A DNA stretch of 64,000 nucleotides from Calothrix anomala FACHB-343. Lineage in GTDB: Bacteria; Cyanobacteriota; Cyanobacteriia; Cyanobacteriales; Nostocaceae. Below the pieces are notes generated by a model that saw only the letters and a program-made list of their open reading frames with translations, was not told where the DNA came from and searched no databases. Of this stretch, positions 18,216 through 27,808 are shown piece after piece; positions within the stretch are counted from its first letter, which is position 1, and the number at the start of each line of letters is the position of its first letter. The stretch is from the NCBI RefSeq assembly GCF_014696435.1, contig NZ_JACJQG010000012.1, positions 1 through 64,000 of the forward strand, given 5' to 3'. The translations under genes were made by a program, and so were the position numbers.

Positions 18216-18515
18216 TAACTTCAGAAAAAATTACCCTACAGGGTAATAGTTGATTTCATCTGATAAAAGCCAAAATTGAGCATAATAGCTGATTGATCCA
18301 GCTAATTAACTTTGACTTAAATTATCTCAGACAAAGTATAGCTGTTGATAGTTGACAGTTGACTGTTGACTGTTGACAGACTTAAAAGCTTTTTAGTTTC
18401 AGGGTTTTATCTTGGCTTGATGTCCTAATCTATCTAGCTACAGTATAAGTAAACTCTGAAACTTGCTTTGTCTCAAGCTAAAAATCTAACACTGAGAAAT
18501 TCAGGATAATTACAG
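18216..18515. repeat. Intergenic with STRR array (GTTGACT unit, 18343..18379)
   Basis: About five heptamers of GTTGACT/GTTGACA lie in the middle of the gap before the DUF2278 gene. Nothing else was recognised apart from the likely promoter of the next gene. Confidence 0.8.
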
Positions 18516-19514
18516 ATGCCATTAAAAAATTACGGGGTTCTCAAATGCAAAGCTGTGGAGCGCAAACTAGGAGAAGGCCCGACTCCCCATTACCAAGTTC
18601 TAGTCACTGACGACAAAAATATTCAGTATCGCATTGCCATCAACGTTAAATCAAAACAAAGTCCGTCAGAATTACTGTACTTTGTTGATGAGAACTTTTC
18701 TCACCCCATTACTAAGGAACTACAAGAGTTAGATTTTGGCTTTAATGAGTTACCTCGTAAACCCGGAGGTGCCGCTTTAGACTATATCCGGGGTAACTTA
18801 TTCGACCCAACCCAGATGAAACCTTTACCGTACAACGTTCCTGGGCCAGATAACGACCTGAACGAGTTGTTGGAATTATACATCGCACGAGCGATCGCTT
18901 CACCAGAAGCCGTACTTTACCCCTTTGGCGAAAGATGGGGCCCAGAAGTAGGCGTGAAGGATAAGTATTTTGGGTTTCTTCCTGGTAATGGTATTCATGA
19001 CATCCACTTTAACCAGGGTAGCGTTGGTCAATTCCAAAAAGATAATGGTGTTTGGCAAGATGGCGGATTGTTAATTCACTATCCCGCACGCAATCAATGG
19101 GTAGGTATCTTTTTAGCCTTCCAGTCTCAATCTTTCCATACCGATGACACCACTGGTAATAGAATAGATGACGTTTCGCCAATTCCGGTAACAGGTGCAG
19201 TCCGAATTGTTGCAGCTTTAGTAAATCCAAGCGGCGATGATGTTGGTAAGGAGACAGTGACCTTAATTAACACTTCACCAGATCAAGTAGATTTAAGTGG
19301 TTGGGCGATCGCCGATCGTCTCAAACGCAAACAGCGCCTCAGTGGTACCATTAACCCAGGAGAAGCGCTGAAAGTGCCTTTAGGTAAAGACGGTATCCAA
19401 TTAGATAATAATGGCGGCATTATCACCCTACTGGATAACCAAGGCATCAAAGTTGATGGTGTTTCCTATACAAAGGAAGATTCCCGCAAGCAAGGTTGGA
19501 CAATAGTGTTTTGA
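18516..19514 (+). CDS. DUF2278 (YukJ-like) protein with C-terminal lamin-tail-like domain
   Basis: A 332-residue protein without signal peptide. Residues 1 to about 220 start MPLKNYGVLKCKAVERK and include the conserved GNGIHDIHFNQGS and WQDGGLLIHYP stretches typical of DUF2278/YukJ proteins. The last 100 residues (VRIVAALVNPSGDD, TVTLINTSPDQVDLSGWAIAD) form a beta-sandwich resembling a lamin tail domain, a combination seen in other DUF2278 proteins. The biochemical function of the family is unknown. A Gly/Asp-rich middle could bind metal. It stands alone; its 3' end abuts an STRR cluster shared with the next convergent gene. Confidence 0.85.
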   Translation: MPLKNYGVLKCKAVERKLGEGPTPHYQVLVTDDKNIQYRIAINVKSKQSPSELLYFVDENFSHPITKELQELDFGFNELPRKPGGAALDYIRGNLFDPTQMKPLPYNVPGPDNDLNELLELYIARAIASPEAVLYPFGERWGPEVGVKDKYFGFLPGNGIHDIHFNQGSVGQFQKDNGVWQDGGLLIHYPARNQWVGIFLAFQSQSFHTDDTTGNRIDDVSPIPVTGAVRIVAALVNPSGDDVGKETVTLINTSPDQVDLSGWAIADRLKRKQRLSGTINPGEALKVPLGKDGIQLDNNGGIITLLDNQGIKVDGVSYTKEDSRKQGWTIVF

Positions 19515-19518
19515 TATT

Positions 19519-19600
19519 GGTCAATAGTCAAAAGTCCAGAGTCCAAAGTCAATAGTCCAAAAGCTTTTGACCATTGACCATTGACCATTGACCATTGACT
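19519..19600. repeat. STRR arrays in inverted arrangement (GTCAAAA and GACCATT units)
   Basis: GTCAATA/GTCAAAA/GTCCAAA units read into an AAGCTTTTGACC centre and then TTGACCA units, so the two halves can pair as an imperfect hairpin between two convergent genes. This would fit a bidirectional terminator. The minus-strand stop of the phosphatase gene lies at its right edge. Confidence 0.75.
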
Positions 19601-20990
19601 ATTTAATCTGCAAAACCACAAGCGTCATATCATCGGTGTTTTGTTTTTCATCACCGATGAATTGCTGTACTTGGTCAAATAAATAATCGACAATTTCCTC
19701 TGGGCCATCGCAATATCGACAAGCAGCGCTAAAACTAGAAACAAAGTTTTCTTCGTCAAAGCGATCGCCTCCTGCTGCTGCGGCATCAGTTAAGCCATCG
19801 GTATAATAAATCACTGTATCCCCAGGTTCTAATTGTGCCTGGGCATCTTCATATTGGCTATTAGCATCTAAACCAATTAACATTCCCAGGGTATCTAATC
19901 TGGTGACAGTTTTTGTAGCTGCGTGCCACCACAAAGGCGGATTATGGGCAGCATTACTGTAAGATAAAACGCGAGTTTGGGGATTATATTCTGAATAAAA
20001 TAGTGTCACAAAGCGGTGCGAATTTTCTAAATCCGCAAACATGACGCGATTTAAATTTTGCAAAATCTTAGAAGGAGAATTACCGTGTAATACTTCTCCT
20101 CTTAACATTCCCCGCATCATCGTCATAATTAACCCAGCCGGGACACCTTTACCCATCACATCGCCAATTACTAAACCCAAAGGCCCAGTTTCTAAACCAT
20201 TTTTATTGTGAAGAATATTCTGATTTTGGTTTGTGGGAATAAAATCGTAATAATCTCCACCTACGCGATTAGCTGGTTTACATCTTGCGGCTAATACTGC
20301 ACCGGGAACAATTGGACATTGACGGGGTAAAAGTCGCCGTTGAATTTCTGCACCAATTTCTAATTCTTGATCTAGGCGTTCTTTTTTCCTAAGTTCTACT
20401 GCTAATTCATCATTTTCAATCGCGACTGCGGTTTGATCTGCCACTAACCGGACTAATTTTTGTCGAGTTTCTGTCCAGCTATATTCCGGATCGCGACTTA
20501 AAACATATAGCCATCCTCTTTCTGTATGTTTTACTAAAATAGCAGTGCCAAATATTTGCACATCTGGCCCCAAATAACGATGCATTTGATCGTCTAAAAT
20601 CCCTGTAGCAGTAGCCAGAGGGGCAGTATTTGGCAAAAGTGTAATTTGACTAGTAGCTGTTTCTAAGGCTTTACGAATATTTTTGCGCTGTCCGCTATCT
20701 TGCCAGTGCAATTGTTCTAATCTGACTTGACCGTTAGGTTTATAGAGAAATAGGGCGCTACCATCCCCATCTGTAACTCTAGTTGCCATCAGAGGAATTA
20801 GCTCCAAAAATTGATTTAAATTGTTGAAACTTCTGAGGGCAAATCCTAAAGAACTTAACAAATCCTGAATTTTGTTCTGTTCCCGGTGCAGCCTTGACAC
20901 AAGTTCTTTTAGTGCTACGACTGGAGTGACATCCGTTGCAGCACTACTATTACTGTCAGTGGGTTGAGAGGGCAGTTGAGACACAGGCAC
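19599..20990 (-). CDS. GAF-domain SpoIIE/PP2C-type protein phosphatase
   Basis: Cytoplasmic serine phosphatase of 463 residues. A short Ser/Thr/Gln-rich N-terminus and a helical stretch lead to a GAF-like sensor domain at about residues 45-200. The PP2C (RsbU/SpoIIE) domain follows from about 215, with GGDYYDFIP, GDVMGKGVPAGLIMTMMRGMLR, YSNAAHNPPLWW, YYTDGLTDA and the C-terminal DDMTLVVLQIK. All metal-binding aspartates are visible, so it should be active. Such proteins act on anti-anti-sigma or similar phosphoproteins, but no partner is encoded nearby. Confidence 0.92.
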   Translation of the reverse strand: MPVSQLPSQPTDSNSSAATDVTPVVALKELVSRLHREQNKIQDLLSSLGFALRSFNNLNQFLELIPLMATRVTDGDGSALFLYKPNGQVRLEQLHWQDSGQRKNIRKALETATSQITLLPNTAPLATATGILDDQMHRYLGPDVQIFGTAILVKHTERGWLYVLSRDPEYSWTETRQKLVRLVADQTAVAIENDELAVELRKKERLDQELEIGAEIQRRLLPRQCPIVPGAVLAARCKPANRVGGDYYDFIPTNQNQNILHNKNGLETGPLGLVIGDVMGKGVPAGLIMTMMRGMLRGEVLHGNSPSKILQNLNRVMFADLENSHRFVTLFYSEYNPQTRVLSYSNAAHNPPLWWHAATKTVTRLDTLGMLIGLDANSQYEDAQAQLEPGDTVIYYTDGLTDAAAAGGDRFDEENFVSSFSAACRYCDGPEEIVDYLFDQVQQFIGDEKQNTDDMTLVVLQIK

Positions 20991-22291
20991 AGGTTCTATT
21001 GCATTTTTAGATAGGCAAACTTTTGATTACTGATTAATCTCTTGCTTTTGGGATTGCTAAACCATATTGGGATAAGATTTGTCATTTTAGCAAGAGTAGA
21101 AAGACGTAAGACCAGAATTATATAAGTATTGCATTTGCTGATTTATTTTCTTACTAAAGATAGTAATTCTAAAAAATGTATTCTCTTAGAGAAACTACTG
21201 GGTCAAATTCAGCAATTTCTGGCAGGGTTTAACAAAATTATGGTTCTTTCATCACTTATTTACTCAGTTATATCTCTTGCATAGTAAAAATCCTTCATCA
21301 GGAAAATAATATATTACGTTGCCGGCTTGATTTATCGGGGTGAGGGGTCTGGGGGTCTATGGGTATGAGGTACTCTCAGCAATTTTAGATACCATTGAGA
21401 ATACACTGATTTCTAAAGTTTGCATCAGTACTGTTGTCAAGAATTTGTCATGTATGTAATTACCTCTGTGCTGAAGGTTTAGACATGGCTCGCGGTGCTA
21501 GCTTTACGTCCTGTTGTCGTAGGATTTATTACCTAAGTTTTTAACAGTTTGCGTTCAGCATCAGTTTAGTTCAAAACCCACCGGATCTTGTCTTAAGTTC
21601 TCAAACACCGAGAATAACTCATAACATATATGACTAGAAGCTTATGCAGAATTTTGTAGTTTCATAAACATATTTTACAGGTTTAATTTTTCTCCAGAGA
21701 ATATTCATTGACGAGAGAATTTTGGCAACAGACAGATTTATCAAATAGCACCGCCGGGTTATCTACATAGATGTCTGGGCGGAAATTATACTGTAATCTT
21801 GGAGTAACTCTTTTATTAAAGAGTTAAAAATGCAGTATTAGAGTAGAATTCTAGCAAAAGTAGTTCAATCTGTGTAAAAAAATTTTCTATCTAATGAATT
21901 AAGCTTTTTTCCATCATTTGTTGAATACCTTCGCCAAAATACCACACCTACCAAGTGTGTTAATAACCGCTTAACAGATGTCTTTACAGACTGTAATGAT
22001 TGCAGTCCATATAGGTAATAAGCTAATCTGCTTTGAAGTTGCACAATCTATTGTGAGGGCTGTTGACTGTTGACTGTTGACTGTTGACTGTTGACAGCCC
22101 TTATCAGTAGTTACGCAATTTAGATGCGTATTAGCTTATCAGTGAGTTTACTGACACAGTTCCAGCTAGTAGCGGTTGAGGAAATTGGCGAAGGTATTGT
22201 TATTAATACTGAATTTAAGCGATCGCACTGATGGCGGTGATTCTCCAATTGATGACTTTTCAAAGAAAAATCTTAACCGCAAAATCCAAAA
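20991..22291. other. 1.3-kb intergenic region between phosphatase and ftsY
   Basis: No open frame with coding character. It is AT-rich with a short TAACTCTTT/AAAGAGTTA hairpin (21811..21832) and a GTTGACT STRR array (22058..22096). No tRNA or known cyanobacterial ncRNA motif could be recognised. It could hold a long leader or an undescribed small RNA. Confidence 0.5.
22058..22096. repeat. STRR array, GTTGACT unit
   Basis: About five tandem heptamers, the same unit as at 18343. Confidence 0.92.
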
Positions 22292-24034
22292 TCAGCCACT
22301 TAATAGTGCTTCCACAAACTCGTAGCTTGAAAAAGGACGTAAATCCTCGATTCCTTCACCAGCACCAATAAAGCGAATTGGTAAGCCTAATTGCTGGACG
22401 ACAGCGAGGGCGACACCACCTTTGGCTGTACCATCCAGCTTAGTTAATACCACACCGCTAAGTTGAGCAGCTTGGGAAAATACTTCCGCTTGCCGCAATC
22501 CATTTTGACCCAAGGTAGAATCTAGAACCAAAAGTGATTCTATTTTGGCATTAGGAGCTTTTTTGTCAATAATGCGGCGAATTTTTGTGAGTTCGTCCAT
22601 CAAATTCTTTTTGTTTTGCAAGCGCCCAGCCGTATCGACTAAAAGTAATTCTGTATCTCTAGCTTGAGCTGCGGCGATCGCATCAAACACCACGGCAGCC
22701 GGGTCAGTATTTTTACCAGGGTTAGAAATTACTTCGACACCGCTACGAGTTCCCCAAACTTTCACCTGTTCCACAGCCGCAGCCCGGAAAGTATCTGCCG
22801 CACCAATTAAGCATTTATAACCGGATTTTTGAGCAAGGTGCGCAATTTTACCGATGGTTGTGGTTTTACCTGCACCGTTAACCCCTGTAATCAACCAAAT
22901 ATTCAGAGTATCCTTATCAGGAGCAAAAGCAGGCTGGTAATTTTTTTGTACCGGAGCATCCAGCATATCCCGGAGAATTTGTTTGAGATAAGCGATCGCT
23001 TCTTCTGGCGGCGTTACTTCTTCCCGCAGTTTTTTCTGTAGAGAAGTGATAATAAAATCTGTGGCTTCCACACCCACATCAGCTTGTAGCAGCAAAGCTT
23101 CGATTTCCGCTACAGCCGCTTGGTTAAGAGGCCCTTGACCAACAATTGCTTTGAGTTGGTTCAGTATATTCCGCCGGGTTTTGTCTAAACCTTGGCGTAA
23201 CTTTTTTAGCCAGGTAATTTCCTCAATAGAAACATCCTCAGCACGCCTACCTTGGGCGGCTAAGATTTCTGCTGACCAGACAAACCCTTCATCAAACGCC
23301 AGTCCAGCAAATTCCTCTGTAGTTTCTGGCGTGGTGGTGGTAGTAGCTGCTGGTTGCACTATTTCCGGTTCTGGAACTTCAATCGCGCTGGCGATTAACC
23401 TTTCCTGCTTCGCTTGTCGTTCCGCCGCCGCTCGTTCTAAAAATGATAAATTGCCTGGTGCTGTTGGCTGGGTTTCCTCTGGAGTACTTACCGATACAGT
23501 AGCTTCTGGACTGACGACATCTGGCGCTTCTGCAATTTCCTCAATCGCAGAAGTAGCTGAAATCACTTCTTCTGTAACAGATGATTCCTCAGCTGGTGCT
23601 TCTTCAGTAGTTACCTCTTCAGTACTTGTAGGCGCAACAGTTGCATCAACTTCTAAACTTGGTGCAGTTTCTGTAACTTCAGCAGGTACTTCTTGTGCAG
23701 TCGTTTGACTAACAGTTGTCTCAACTTTTGGTGTCTCAACTTCTGGTGTCTCAACTTCTGGTGCTGCTACCGATTGTGCAGTTTCAATTTCCACCTCTGC
23801 GGGTGATTCTGGCTCAACTGCTTGAGATTGCTGTTTTTGCTGAATATTTTTGTAAGCAGCTTTAGCAAAAGCCAACAAATCGGCCGATGTTTCCGGTGCA
23901 GTATCGGCTGTTGACGTTGACGATTCGGCTGTTTCTGGTTGGGGTTCTTGGGTAGGTGGAGTTTCTCCCTGCTGTTGATCGGCGGGAAGCTCAGAGGATT
24001 CGTTATGTTGACGGCGGAACCAATTAAAAACCAT
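22292..24034 (-). CDS. ftsY: Signal recognition particle receptor FtsY
   Basis: SRP receptor GTPase of 580 residues that docks ribosome-SRP complexes at the membrane. The NG domain starts near residue 245. G1 is GVNGAGKTTT (384-393), G3 is DTAGR (467-471) and G4 is TKLDG (531-535), with GIEDLRPFSS at the C-terminus. The N-terminal A region of about 240 residues is unusually long, acidic and Glu/Thr/Val/Ala-rich, and holds a tandem VETPE/VETPK repeat. It would give membrane contact or flexibility. The 5' side is next to the first tnpB insertion. Confidence 0.96.
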   Translation of the reverse strand: MVFNWFRRQHNESSELPADQQQGETPPTQEPQPETAESSTSTADTAPETSADLLAFAKAAYKNIQQKQQSQAVEPESPAEVEIETAQSVAAPEVETPEVETPKVETTVSQTTAQEVPAEVTETAPSLEVDATVAPTSTEEVTTEEAPAEESSVTEEVISATSAIEEIAEAPDVVSPEATVSVSTPEETQPTAPGNLSFLERAAAERQAKQERLIASAIEVPEPEIVQPAATTTTTPETTEEFAGLAFDEGFVWSAEILAAQGRRAEDVSIEEITWLKKLRQGLDKTRRNILNQLKAIVGQGPLNQAAVAEIEALLLQADVGVEATDFIITSLQKKLREEVTPPEEAIAYLKQILRDMLDAPVQKNYQPAFAPDKDTLNIWLITGVNGAGKTTTIGKIAHLAQKSGYKCLIGAADTFRAAAVEQVKVWGTRSGVEVISNPGKNTDPAAVVFDAIAAAQARDTELLLVDTAGRLQNKKNLMDELTKIRRIIDKKAPNAKIESLLVLDSTLGQNGLRQAEVFSQAAQLSGVVLTKLDGTAKGGVALAVVQQLGLPIRFIGAGEGIEDLRPFSSYEFVEALLSG

Positions 24035-24343
24035 TGCAGCTAGTGAATATTAGTTGTTAATTAAGTATGAGTTATAAGTTATGAGTTTAATTGAACTCCT
24101 GACTTTTGCCTGGTGTGAAAACCGCCAGGATCTCCTCACCTATTTCCACAAGGAGGCTCCCACTGAAATGGTACTCCATTGAGTGGTGAGAGGAATTGTG
24201 GGTTAAAAACGAAACGCTATTTGACCGATTTCTTGCACAGCAAGGACAGGGAAAATAGCAGTTGAGTTTTTAACAATCTCCGGGAACAGGCCACGAGGTA
24301 TTGTAGTATATAATTTTCATCACATCGTGAGTAGGTCGAACTC
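24035..24343 (+). repeat. Left end of tnpB element 1, with hairpin 24160..24186
   Basis: An imperfect hairpin with arms CCACT..AATGG and CCATT..AGTGG closes on a TACT loop. The right-end hairpin at 25504..25530 uses the same GGTACTCC apex. This matching supports a left end of an IS200/IS605-type element at about 24130-24190. The exact cut site was not determined. Confidence 0.55.
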
Positions 24344-25537
24344 ATGGAACAAGTACTGACGCTAGTTTGTAAACTCAACCCAACACCAACGCAATCTCAG
24401 AAGCTGGAAATAGTTCTTCATGCATTTGCCGAAGCTTGCAACTATACCAACCAAATAATTAAAGCGGATGTGACAAGCAAGTTAACTATTCAGGGAATTG
24501 TTTATCAAGACTTGAGGGCTAAGTTTGGTTTGCCTGCTAATTTGGCTGTCAGAGCTTGTGCCAGAGTTGGGGCTAATCGTAAAACGGCTAAACAAAACAA
24601 TCAGCCAGTTGTCGTTTTTAAACCAACTAGTGCTGATTACGATGCCAGAATTTTTGCATTTAGAGAAAAGGATTGGACGGTTAGCTTAACCACGCTGTCT
24701 GGTCGGGAACACATCAAGATAGATGTCGGCAACTATCAACGAGGTAAACTCAAAGGACGTAAACCAACAAGCGCTCAATTATGCAAACACCGCGATGGTC
24801 AGTACTACATCCATATTCAATTAAAAGACGAGGTTCCCGACCCACAAGCAACCAACAAAGTTATTGGCGTAGACTTTGGTAGACGCGATATTGCTGCTAC
24901 CAGCAAGGGTGATTCATGGAGCGGTGAAAAGTTAACACAAACGAGGGATAAATACAACAAAACCAGAGCGTCTCTCCAAACAAAAGCTTCCACACGCACA
25001 AGGTCTAGTCGGCGTAGATGTCGGCAAGTCTTGGTACGGCTATCGGGGCGCGAGAGACGATTTCAAGCGTGGGTAAACCACAATATCAGTAAGACAATCA
25101 TCCAGCAAGCCAAAAGTGAAAAAGCGCTTGTAGCTATTGAGGATTTGACTGGCATTCGTGAAAGGACTAATCAGAAACCACGTAACAATACAGAACGCCG
25201 TAGAAGTAACTCATGGGCGTTCTACCAGTTGCGGATGTTTTTGGAGTATAAGGGATTGAAAGACGGTGTAGAAGTGATCACCGTCCCTCCTGCCTACACG
25301 AGTCAAACCTGCAACCGTTGTCTACACATTGGTTTGCGCTCTGAAAAAAAATTCAAGTGCGGCAATTGCGGGTTATCCTGTGATGCGGACTTGAATGGAG
25401 CAAAGATGATTGCATTATTGGGGCTGTCTGTAAGCCAGCCTAGAGGCCCGAACGGTTTGTACTGTAATCTCAGTACGGACTCTTCAGGGCTACTGAAAGC
25501 CCTCACTGTATTCGGTACTCCGAATCAGTGTGGGTAG
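24344..25537 (+). CDS. tnpB: TnpB, RNA-guided nuclease of an IS200/IS605-type element
   Basis: 397 residues. TnpB proteins are RuvC-type endonucleases guided by an RNA transcribed from the element's right end. The catalytic residues appear intact: Asp177 in GVDFG, Glu266 in AIEDLTG and Asp349 in CDADLNGAK. The zinc ribbon is CNRC (323-326) and CGNC (339-342). The tail of about 40 residues after the last motif is Ser/Gly-rich and overlaps the predicted guide-RNA and right-end region. It is not closely similar to the other two TnpB proteins in the window. Confidence 0.92.
   Translation: MEQVLTLVCKLNPTPTQSQKLEIVLHAFAEACNYTNQIIKADVTSKLTIQGIVYQDLRAKFGLPANLAVRACARVGANRKTAKQNNQPVVVFKPTSADYDARIFAFREKDWTVSLTTLSGREHIKIDVGNYQRGKLKGRKPTSAQLCKHRDGQYYIHIQLKDEVPDPQATNKVIGVDFGRRDIAATSKGDSWSGEKLTQTRDKYNKTRASLQTKASTRTRSSRRRCRQVLVRLSGRERRFQAWVNHNISKTIIQQAKSEKALVAIEDLTGIRERTNQKPRNNTERRRSNSWAFYQLRMFLEYKGLKDGVEVITVPPAYTSQTCNRCLHIGLRSEKKFKCGNCGLSCDADLNGAKMIALLGLSVSQPRGPNGLYCNLSTDSSGLLKALTVFGTPNQCG
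25504..25530 (+). repeat. Right-end hairpin of tnpB element 1
   Basis: Stem CACTG-ATTCGG / CCGAAT-CAGTG with a single T bulge and TACT loop, ending five bases before the tnpB stop codon. A second small stem GGGCT/AGCCC (25486..25502) precedes it. These are typical right-end features that would form the 3' part of an omega RNA. Confidence 0.65.
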
Positions 25538-25561
25538 TTTACAACTTAACACCCATAGGCA

Positions 25562-26191
25562 TCAGGCAGTCTTTTTTTGTTCTGTAAATCGGCGCAGCAC
25601 ACCATTAATAAACCGATGACCTTCATCACCACTGTAGCGTTTAGCTAGTTCTACAGCTTCATTGATGGCGACGCTATCAGGTAAGCCTAAAAATAGCATT
25701 TCTGCCACAGCAATCCGCAGAATATCCCGGTCGATTTGAGCCAGACGAGTAACTTGCCAATCTACGAGGGCGGCGGTAATGTGTTCATCGACCGCATTGC
25801 GTTCTTCGCTGACTGTCTTCACAATTTCGATGGCGTATCTGCTGACTGTTTTATCTTGAGTCGCCAGCTGAATTAATTCGGGAAACTCTACAGCTGCGCC
25901 TAATTGATTGATAGCTGTTTGCGTATATGCGATCGCTTCTTGCAGCATTGTTCTGGCAGTATTTAAATCAGAAGCACGAGTTTGACTACTCAAAATGCGA
26001 TCGTGACTGCGTTGCAATTCACCCGCCGCATTATCTAAAGTATCTTGCACTTCCGATCGCAAAGTGCGTACAGCTGCTAGGACTAACTTAGGTAGTTGTT
26101 CCTCTGTCAGTTTCTTTGGGTTCATTGGTAGCTGACTGAGGCTTAACAGCGCTAATTCACGCGCCAGTTGTTGCGGTTTACGGTCTTGCAT
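25562..26191 (-). CDS. nusB: Transcription antitermination factor NusB
   Basis: RNA-binding protein of 209 residues that works with NusE in antitermination of ribosomal RNA operons. The N-terminus has [11 protein letters not shown] (10-20), and the C-terminus the diagnostic [43 protein letters not shown], here described by its start at about residue 160. The cyanobacterial form has an insertion of about 60 residues between the two halves, as seen here. Placement near ftsY is a common cyanobacterial order, now interrupted by element 1. Confidence 0.95.
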   Translation of the reverse strand: MQDRKPQQLARELALLSLSQLPMNPKKLTEEQLPKLVLAAVRTLRSEVQDTLDNAAGELQRSHDRILSSQTRASDLNTARTMLQEAIAYTQTAINQLGAAVEFPELIQLATQDKTVSRYAIEIVKTVSEERNAVDEHITAALVDWQVTRLAQIDRDILRIAVAEMLFLGLPDSVAINEAVELAKRYSGDEGHRFINGVLRRFTEQKKTA

Positions 26192-26233
26192 AAAGTTAAG
26201 TTTGGATTAATTATTGTCAGTGGTCAGTTGTCA

Positions 26234-26290
26234 ACAGACGCGATGAATCGCGTCTGTACAATTGTTAGAGACGCGATTCATCGCGTCTTT
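26234..26290. repeat. Doubled dispersed palindrome (AGACGCGATGAATCGCGTCT)
   Basis: Two 20-base palindromes (26236..26255 and 26269..26288) sit head to head around TGTACAATTGTT. They are the same family as at 6629 and 17541. The gap to 26520 otherwise holds CCCCTAG and CCCCATG STRR units and no gene. Confidence 0.9.
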
Positions 26291-26513
26291 TGTCAACAAG
26301 GTAATAGAAAACAGTAATTTTTCTCTCTTGTATTCCTTTATTCCTCAGCCCCTAGCCCCTAGCCCCTATTTTCAAGCTAGTTCTTCACGTCCGGAGACAA
26401 TCAAGCATAAAAATTTGTCTTTCCCATGCCCCATGCCCATTTTTCAGTTAGTCAGTAGATTTTCGCACGATCAGACAACTATATTATCTACTTGCTGGTA
26501 ACTTTGTCCGATT

Positions 26514-26580
26514 GACATCCTCTCCCGCTAATCCTGACGGATGTAGCGGAAGAAACCTAAGACTCACGACTTAGGTTTCT
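26514..26580 (-). repeat. Right end of tnpB element 2 with two hairpins
   Basis: Two strong hairpins follow the tnpB 3' end on the minus strand: AGAAACCTAAG/CTTAGGTTTCT with an 8-base loop (26551..26580, overlapping the stop codon) and CCGCTAATCC/GGATGTAGCGG (26525..26549). They are followed by GGGAGAGGATGTCAA. The GAGNATGTCAA end is shared with element 3 and a remnant at 59219. Confidence 0.75.
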
Positions 26581-27808
26581 GTTTCTTTCCATTGCTGGAT
26601 TTTCGCAACAGCCCTTTAGACTTATGCCTATGAGGTCTTACGCTCGCTCCACAGACTGCAACGGTGTGCCCCACCGCCAAGATATTTTTAGCTGCGTTGA
26701 TATCGCGGTCATGGTGCGTCCCACAGTTGGGGCAGTCCCACTCTCTGATACTCAACGGCAGCTTATCAACAATGTGACCGCAATTCCCACAACGCTTAGA
26801 ACTGGGAAACCAACGGTCAATTTTTACCAAGTTCCGACCATACCAAAGAGCTTTGTACTCCAGTTGTCTTACCAGTTCACCCCATGCAGCATCACTGATG
26901 GCACGGGCAAGCTTGGGATTGTTGACCCTTACGGGTTCGCCAGTCGCTTCAAGTCGGGAAACCCGCCCAACGCGCTGGCTCACCATGTTCTTAACTGCCA
27001 AATCTTCAACTACTATCGTTTGGTTTTCACGAATCAGTCGAGTTGTCAGTTTATGCAGATGGTCAATTCTGGCATCAGAAATTTTAGCTTGAAGACGAGC
27101 TACTTTGAGTCTTGCTTTGTCTCGGTTGCGAGAGGCTTTGTGTTTACGACTCAAAGATTTTTGCGCCTTCCTCAACTTTTGATAGTGCTTGTCAAAAGCC
27201 TTAGGATTAGCAATCTTCTCACCCGTACTCAGGGTAACAAGGCTACTTACCCCCACATCCAACCCCACCGCGCTATCAACAGGTCGCATGGTTTCATCTG
27301 TCGGGTCATCAATCCGCAAACTCACAAACCAGCGACCAGAAGGTTCAAGCCTAACGGTGATGGTACTAGGTTCGCACCTGTTGGGCAGTTGTCTAGACCA
27401 CTTGATTGGCAGTGGCTCAGAACACTTAGCCAAGTAGACTTGCCCATCCTTCCACCGGAAAGCAGACTTGGTAAACTCTGCACTACCACCACTACGCTTG
27501 TTTTTGAAGTTGGGGTATTTTGCCCTACCAGCAAAGAAATTAGTGAAAGCAGATTGCAGTTGTCTCAAACTCTGTTGCAGTGGTACGCAACTAACCTCGT
27601 TCAAAAACTGGAGGTCTTCAAGTTTTTTCCACTGCGTCAACATAGCAGAAGACTGAACGTAGTCAACTTTCTGTTGTCTTTCGTACCAAGCCTCAGTTCT
27701 TGCTGCTAAGGCTTTGTTAAAAACCAACCGCACACAACCAATTGTCCGACGCAATATTTGTTCTTGCTCGGTAGTTGGGTAAAAACGGTAGCAATAGGCT
27801 TTTTCCAT
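26564..27808 (-). CDS. tnpB: TnpB, RNA-guided nuclease of an IS200/IS605-type element
   Basis: 414 residues with a complete RuvC set: Asp184 in GLDVGVSSL, Glu268 in VVEDLAVKN and Asp369 in HDRDINAAKN. The zinc ribbon is CGNC (340-343) and CPNCG (359-363). The N-terminal part begins with the YRFYPT..Q..L signature (7-19). The C-terminus is a basic tail (RPHRHKSKG, KKQKPKS). It belongs to the larger, common cyanobacterial TnpB group and differs from element 1 in sequence and ends. Confidence 0.93.
   Translation of the reverse strand: MEKAYCYRFYPTTEQEQILRRTIGCVRLVFNKALAARTEAWYERQQKVDYVQSSAMLTQWKKLEDLQFLNEVSCVPLQQSLRQLQSAFTNFFAGRAKYPNFKNKRSGGSAEFTKSAFRWKDGQVYLAKCSEPLPIKWSRQLPNRCEPSTITVRLEPSGRWFVSLRIDDPTDETMRPVDSAVGLDVGVSSLVTLSTGEKIANPKAFDKHYQKLRKAQKSLSRKHKASRNRDKARLKVARLQAKISDARIDHLHKLTTRLIRENQTIVVEDLAVKNMVSQRVGRVSRLEATGEPVRVNNPKLARAISDAAWGELVRQLEYKALWYGRNLVKIDRWFPSSKRCGNCGHIVDKLPLSIREWDCPNCGTHHDRDINAAKNILAVGHTVAVCGASVRPHRHKSKGLLRKSSNGKKQKPKS

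Larger units (their letters stand above)
24150..25545 (+). mobile_element. tnpB-only IS200/IS605-type element 1 (approximate limits)
   Basis: The element consists of a left-end hairpin, a single intact tnpB and a right-end hairpin. No tnpA (Y1 transposase) gene is present, so mobilisation would need TnpA in trans. It lies between ftsY and nusB. The limits are estimated from the hairpins; insertion of this family leaves no target duplication. Confidence 0.65.

Noticed and set aside
21811-21832. TAACTCTTT/AAAGAGTTA hairpin as a terminator
   Set aside because: No T tract on either side and no gene ending nearby.
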